Source: Antedon mediterranea (taxonomy: Eukaryota > Echinodermata > Crinoidea > Comatulida > Antedonidae). Taken from it: a stretch of DNA of 64,000 nt. This document shows, one piece after another, positions 60,770 through 64,000 of the stretch (within the stretch, counting starts at the first letter, position 1; each line of letters starts with the position of its first letter). Location: positions 6,804,288 through 6,868,287 of the forward strand of contig NC_092676.1 in assembly GCF_964355755.1 (NCBI RefSeq), in the 5' to 3' direction. The notes beneath the pieces were generated by a model, which worked only from the letters and a program-made list of their open reading frames with translations, ran no database searches and had not been told where the DNA came from. The translations under genes and the position numbers were made by a program.

Positions 60770-61111
60770 GTTCTCTTCCTTCGCTGATTGTATGAAAAAT
60801 GATAAATGATAAAAATTAGGCTGAAGGAAAAATATGTTTAAATAAATTAGTTAGTGTCACGTATATGACCTACAGTAAGACCTAAGACTAATACACGATT
60901 ATGGCAGGGCATATCGTTTCCTTTTATAGACACGTACCAGAATATTCCAGGGTTAACAAACTTTATCATAACTGAATAGTAGGGTTCTCTTCGCTGAGTG
61001 TATGAAAAATGATAAATGATAAAAATTAGGCTGAAGGAAAAATATGTTTAAATAAATTAGTTAGTGTCACGTATATGACCTACAGTAAGACCTAAGACTA
61101 ATACACGATTA
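60770..61111. repeat. 210-bp tandem array, right part
   Basis: Continuation of the array interrupted by FB6, with a unit start at 60902. A 4-bp difference (CTTCCTTC versus CTTC) next to the insertion may be a scar. Confidence 0.8.
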
Positions 61112-61439
61112 TTCTACTCTCATCAAACATGAAATACACCAATAGCAAGGTGTTTACAAGTGCCACAGTGTGGTACTTAATTTCTCTTTAAATCGATTCC
61201 GAACGGATTCAAACTTTCTGAACAAAGACAAAAGTATGAAATATATACATAAAAAAACGAAAATAAAAAGTCGAAGATTCCAACATTTTGTTTATAAAGA
61301 CTCCAATCCTAAGAAAATTCCGTTTGAGAGAATCAATTGAGCTGTTGAATTACTACAAAAGCCAATCTTTGTGTTTATGGGCTTGTTATAGTTTTTCCTA
61401 AACTATGCTTCTAATGAAGCTCTGATTTTGCAGTATCAG

Positions 61440-62060
61440 TTCCATTTCACTGATCAATTGCATACGCTAGATCTCTCATATTTATCTAAGTGTTACTACT
61501 ATAGGATATTGAAATTAGAGAAGCCTGCTAGAATACGGATGATTTTAAAGGAAATATTGACTTCTGACATGTTATTTGTATAATTGTATCATGTAAATCG
61601 TGCATATCAAACTTCTCACGCAAGGTACCTTAGATAATAGGCCTGTAAATCCTGTGGTGCTGTAATACAATTGGTCTTGAACTTGCTCGCTTACTTTGCA
61701 ATATTAACAACAATAGCAGGAATGAAACGCTTGAGGTACAAATCAAATACCAGGGTCACTGTCAATAGTCCATGGTTATAGTAATAATCACAGATTCACA
61801 ATATTGAACGAATATCATTCAGATACAGACATTAATTTTTCTAATCAGAGTATTAGAGCAGAATAAAAGTAACATATCTTATTTACTAAAATTGCGATAT
61901 ATCATCATTATTATTCCTTAGACAAGTTTCATTTTTTAAAGCAGACCAGCAGTAACAGAATCACTTTTACGAATATGCGTCAACTAGTAAAATATCTATC
62001 TTTATGTTATCTCTTTGGAATTCTAACTTTGTCAATACATGCAACAGATGAGGACAATTT
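61440..62060. repeat. Segmental duplication, copy 2
   Basis: A diverged direct copy of 55930-56640, about 5.4 kb away, sharing CTCACGCAAGGTACCTTA, GAAACGCTTGAGGTACAAAT and related landmarks. The FB6/array cluster lies between the two copies. Confidence 0.6.
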
Positions 62061-62123
62061 TACATTTTAACATAAAACCATTTTTAAATAGAATTTTGTT
62101 TAAACACATTATGGTCCTTGATA

Positions 62124-63118
62124 ATTCAATTCAATTCAATTCAAATCAACATTTATTTCTTCCACATAAAATAAGAACAAACATCCTTTTTTTTTTATTA
62201 AATGTTTAATCTTACTTTTTATTTATACTTGCTTGATTGATGAAAATAAATATGTAAATATCTTTTTTTTATTATTATTTTATTTTCTATATTTCATAAA
62301 ACAGTATACATTACTTAACTTGATTACAGTACATTACAAAGTAATACAAAATAATAATAAAGTAACATTTTCAAGTTACAAAACATATATATGGCTATTT
62401 TTATACATAAATATCAACACAGATTTCATTTTAACAAAAAAAAAAGAATGATGCAAAATAAAAGTCTAGCTATTTTTAAAAACAATGTACTTTTCAATTT
62501 CTTTATACCTCTCATATACCGATTTGAAGTGATTTATGTGAGGTTTTTGTTCGTTAACTTTGCAGTTATAAATATACAATTTTGCAATCAGTATTAAGTT
62601 ATTAATTGCATTGTTATTTCTATGATTTTCAATACCAAAACATATCCTTTCTTTATCTAAAGTCACTTTTCTTTTAAACTATTGTTCAATAATAACTTGT
62701 ATTTACCTCCACATGACATCAATTATTTTGCATTCCACGAACATGTGTATTAAAGTTTGTTCTTTTTCTAAACAAAATTCACAAATTGGTGATTCAACAA
62801 TTGATATATTATGTAGAAAAGAGTTAGTATAAATGATACGGTGAATAAATTTATATTGAAAGGTTTTAAGTTTTGTATTGATTGTGCATTTATGCAAAGT
62901 TGTGAATATCATATCCCATTGCAATTGTATAGTATCAAGTTCATTTTCCCATCTGGACTCGATTCTATCGGGCACTGTTGCATATTTTTTAACGAAATAA
63001 GAATACAAGTGTTTACAGCTTCTTTTTGTTTTCATCAATTTGTTTATTTTAGAATGTTCGATTATTAAATTTGATGGGTTTGTATCGGTGTTCTCAAATA
63101 TCCAATATAACTCATTTT
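62124..63118 (-). mobile_element. Decayed L1-like LINE 3' part
   Basis: On the minus strand a frame of about 650 bp encodes the C-terminal end of a non-LTR reverse transcriptase protein. It has YWIFENTD, SRWENELD, KFIHRIIYTN, a C-x2-C-x8-H-x4-C finger (CEFCLEKEQTLIHMFVEC) and NNLILIAKLYIYNCK. It is interrupted by stops at 62703-62705 and 62679-62681, so it is dead. The non-coding 3' part ends in a (TTGAA)n pentamer run (62124-62145), typical of a LINE tail. The 5' end is truncated near 63118. Confidence 0.82.
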
Positions 63119-63717
63119 AATGATTAAAACAAATTCAAACAAAAAAACCCTAAAGCCTATAGCAATGTGTTTTGTGTTTGTGGGCCTCCTTTTGTTATTG
63201 TTTCTCTCAACTATAATGAAATTTCACTTTTGCAAAGTATTAGTTCTATTTCACTGATCAATCAAAGATATGGTGTATTGTCTGGCTGGGCTCTGTATAT
63301 TCAATCGGTATGCTTTTTGAAATACAATTTATTCTTTCTGATTATGCTAGTATTGACTAAATAAACACTTTATATCACAGTTAGGCCGCAACTTATAACC
63401 GCTTAGAATTACTGTATATTGCAATTTTTACCAGGGATAGTAATATAAGCCTTTATACATTTCTTTTTTTTCCGTCAGTTGCAGCTCCGCCTTATCAATA
63501 TATATATATACTTATTGTTTTCACATTAAAACATGTTGGCATTGTAGTATTTTCTTAAAGTAATTCCAGGTGAGGAAAAGTCATTTTATACACATTTAAT
63601 ATTATAACCAATGTTTGTCCATTATTATTCAATGCGTCAATATGTTTTTAATAAATACAGAAATACTCCGCTAAAGCATTACATACATAACGTATGTTAA
63701 AATAATGTAACCTTTAG
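63119..63717. other. No feature recognised
   Basis: AT-rich sequence between the LINE fragment and the cathepsin exon. It presumably belongs to an intron or upstream region of the cathepsin gene; no other cathepsin exon was found here. Confidence 0.4.
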
Positions 63718-63886
63718 GATGTTAAATGCAAGTTTGATGCTAGCCTTGTAATTGTTATCACTGATACCGGTTACACAGATGTCCAGTCAGGCAGCGAAAC
63801 CGAACTAAAGAGTGCTGTAGCCACTGCTGGATCAATCTCAGTTGCAATGGGTACTAGCCACAAGTCATTTCAGCTCTACCATCAAG
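63718..63886 (+). CDS. Cathepsin L-like cysteine protease, internal exon
   Basis: 56 codons plus one base between acceptor ACCTTTAG and donor CATCAAG/GTATTA, phase 0 in and phase 1 out. It encodes DVKCKFDASLVIVITDTGYT, then DVQSGSETELKSAVATAGS, then ISVAMGTSHKSFQLYHQG. This is the segment of a papain-family (C1A) protease just before the catalytic His region, as in lysosomal cathepsin L (usual form GPISVAIDASHxSFQ). Differences: GS for GP, GTSH for DASH, and one extra residue before TDTGYTDV. The catalytic residues lie in exons outside the window. It may be a functional diverged paralogue or an old copy; splice sites and frame are intact. Confidence 0.8.
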
Positions 63887-64000
63887 GTATTATTTGTTTC
63901 TATCCCGATTTTCTTGTTCATGGTGAGGAAACCCAGTTCCAACAAGTCAAACGAATTATGTTTATATATTCATCCATATGTACGTGTCCTGTGGTTTTAA

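Noticed and set aside
57968-61111. Regular direct repeats considered as a CRISPR array
   Set aside because: The 210-bp units are contiguous tandem repeats without spacers in a eukaryotic genome.

Overview
The window is a piece of an AT-rich animal nuclear genome: coding exons are split by GT-AG introns and embedded in a dense layer of transposon debris. A death-fold/NACHT/LRR innate immune receptor with a greatly expanded LRR array, a tRNA-derived SINE with the conserved 3' domain widespread in marine invertebrates, and many AGGCCTA motifs all suggest an invertebrate deuterostome. An echinoderm is my best guess, but it is not proven from sequence alone.

Four protein-coding loci can be supported. 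(1) Plus strand, about 5.8-14.5 kb: a 12-exon gene whose splice phases all agree (2466 coding bases, about 821 aa). It encodes an unrecognised, acidic, repeat-rich, probably nuclear protein and contains amplified paralogous exons. (2) Minus strand, 20.1-21.2 kb: a two-exon Rab39-like small GTPase with a one-base frameshift in the second exon. (3) Minus strand, 51.5 to 33.8 kb: a giant NLR. A DED-like exon splices in phase 1 over a 5.6-kb intron to a single 11.1-kb exon carrying NACHT plus about 55 copies of a 57-residue double LRR. The array has higher-order repeats of 11 and 12 units (1881 and 2052 bp) and a frame break at its C-terminal end. (4) Plus strand, right edge: one exon of a cathepsin L-like cysteine protease continuing beyond the window.

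The rest is mostly mobile DNA. Six large inverted-repeat (foldback) structures of 0.55-3.3 kb are present, three with minisatellite-like arm tips; one has a perfect 9-bp target duplication and one sits inside a 210-bp tandem array. There are also a seven-copy MITE family, TTAA-flanked MITEs, a hAT-type MITE with a perfect 8-bp duplication, tRNA-SINEs, a decayed L1-like LINE 3' part with a pentamer tail, LINE tails, several minisatellites and local segmental duplications.

Layout: 0-5 kb duplicated AT-rich segments and a MITE; 5-14.5 kb foldback plus the unknown gene; 14.5-20 kb MITE-rich intergenic DNA; 20-21 kb Rab39; 21-33.7 kb intergenic repeats; 33.8-51.5 kb the NLR; 52-61 kb nested foldbacks and tandem arrays; 62-63 kb LINE fragment; 63.7 kb cathepsin exon. 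The genes do not form a shared pathway, although the NLR, Rab39 and cathepsin L would all be at home in immune or lysosomal biology.
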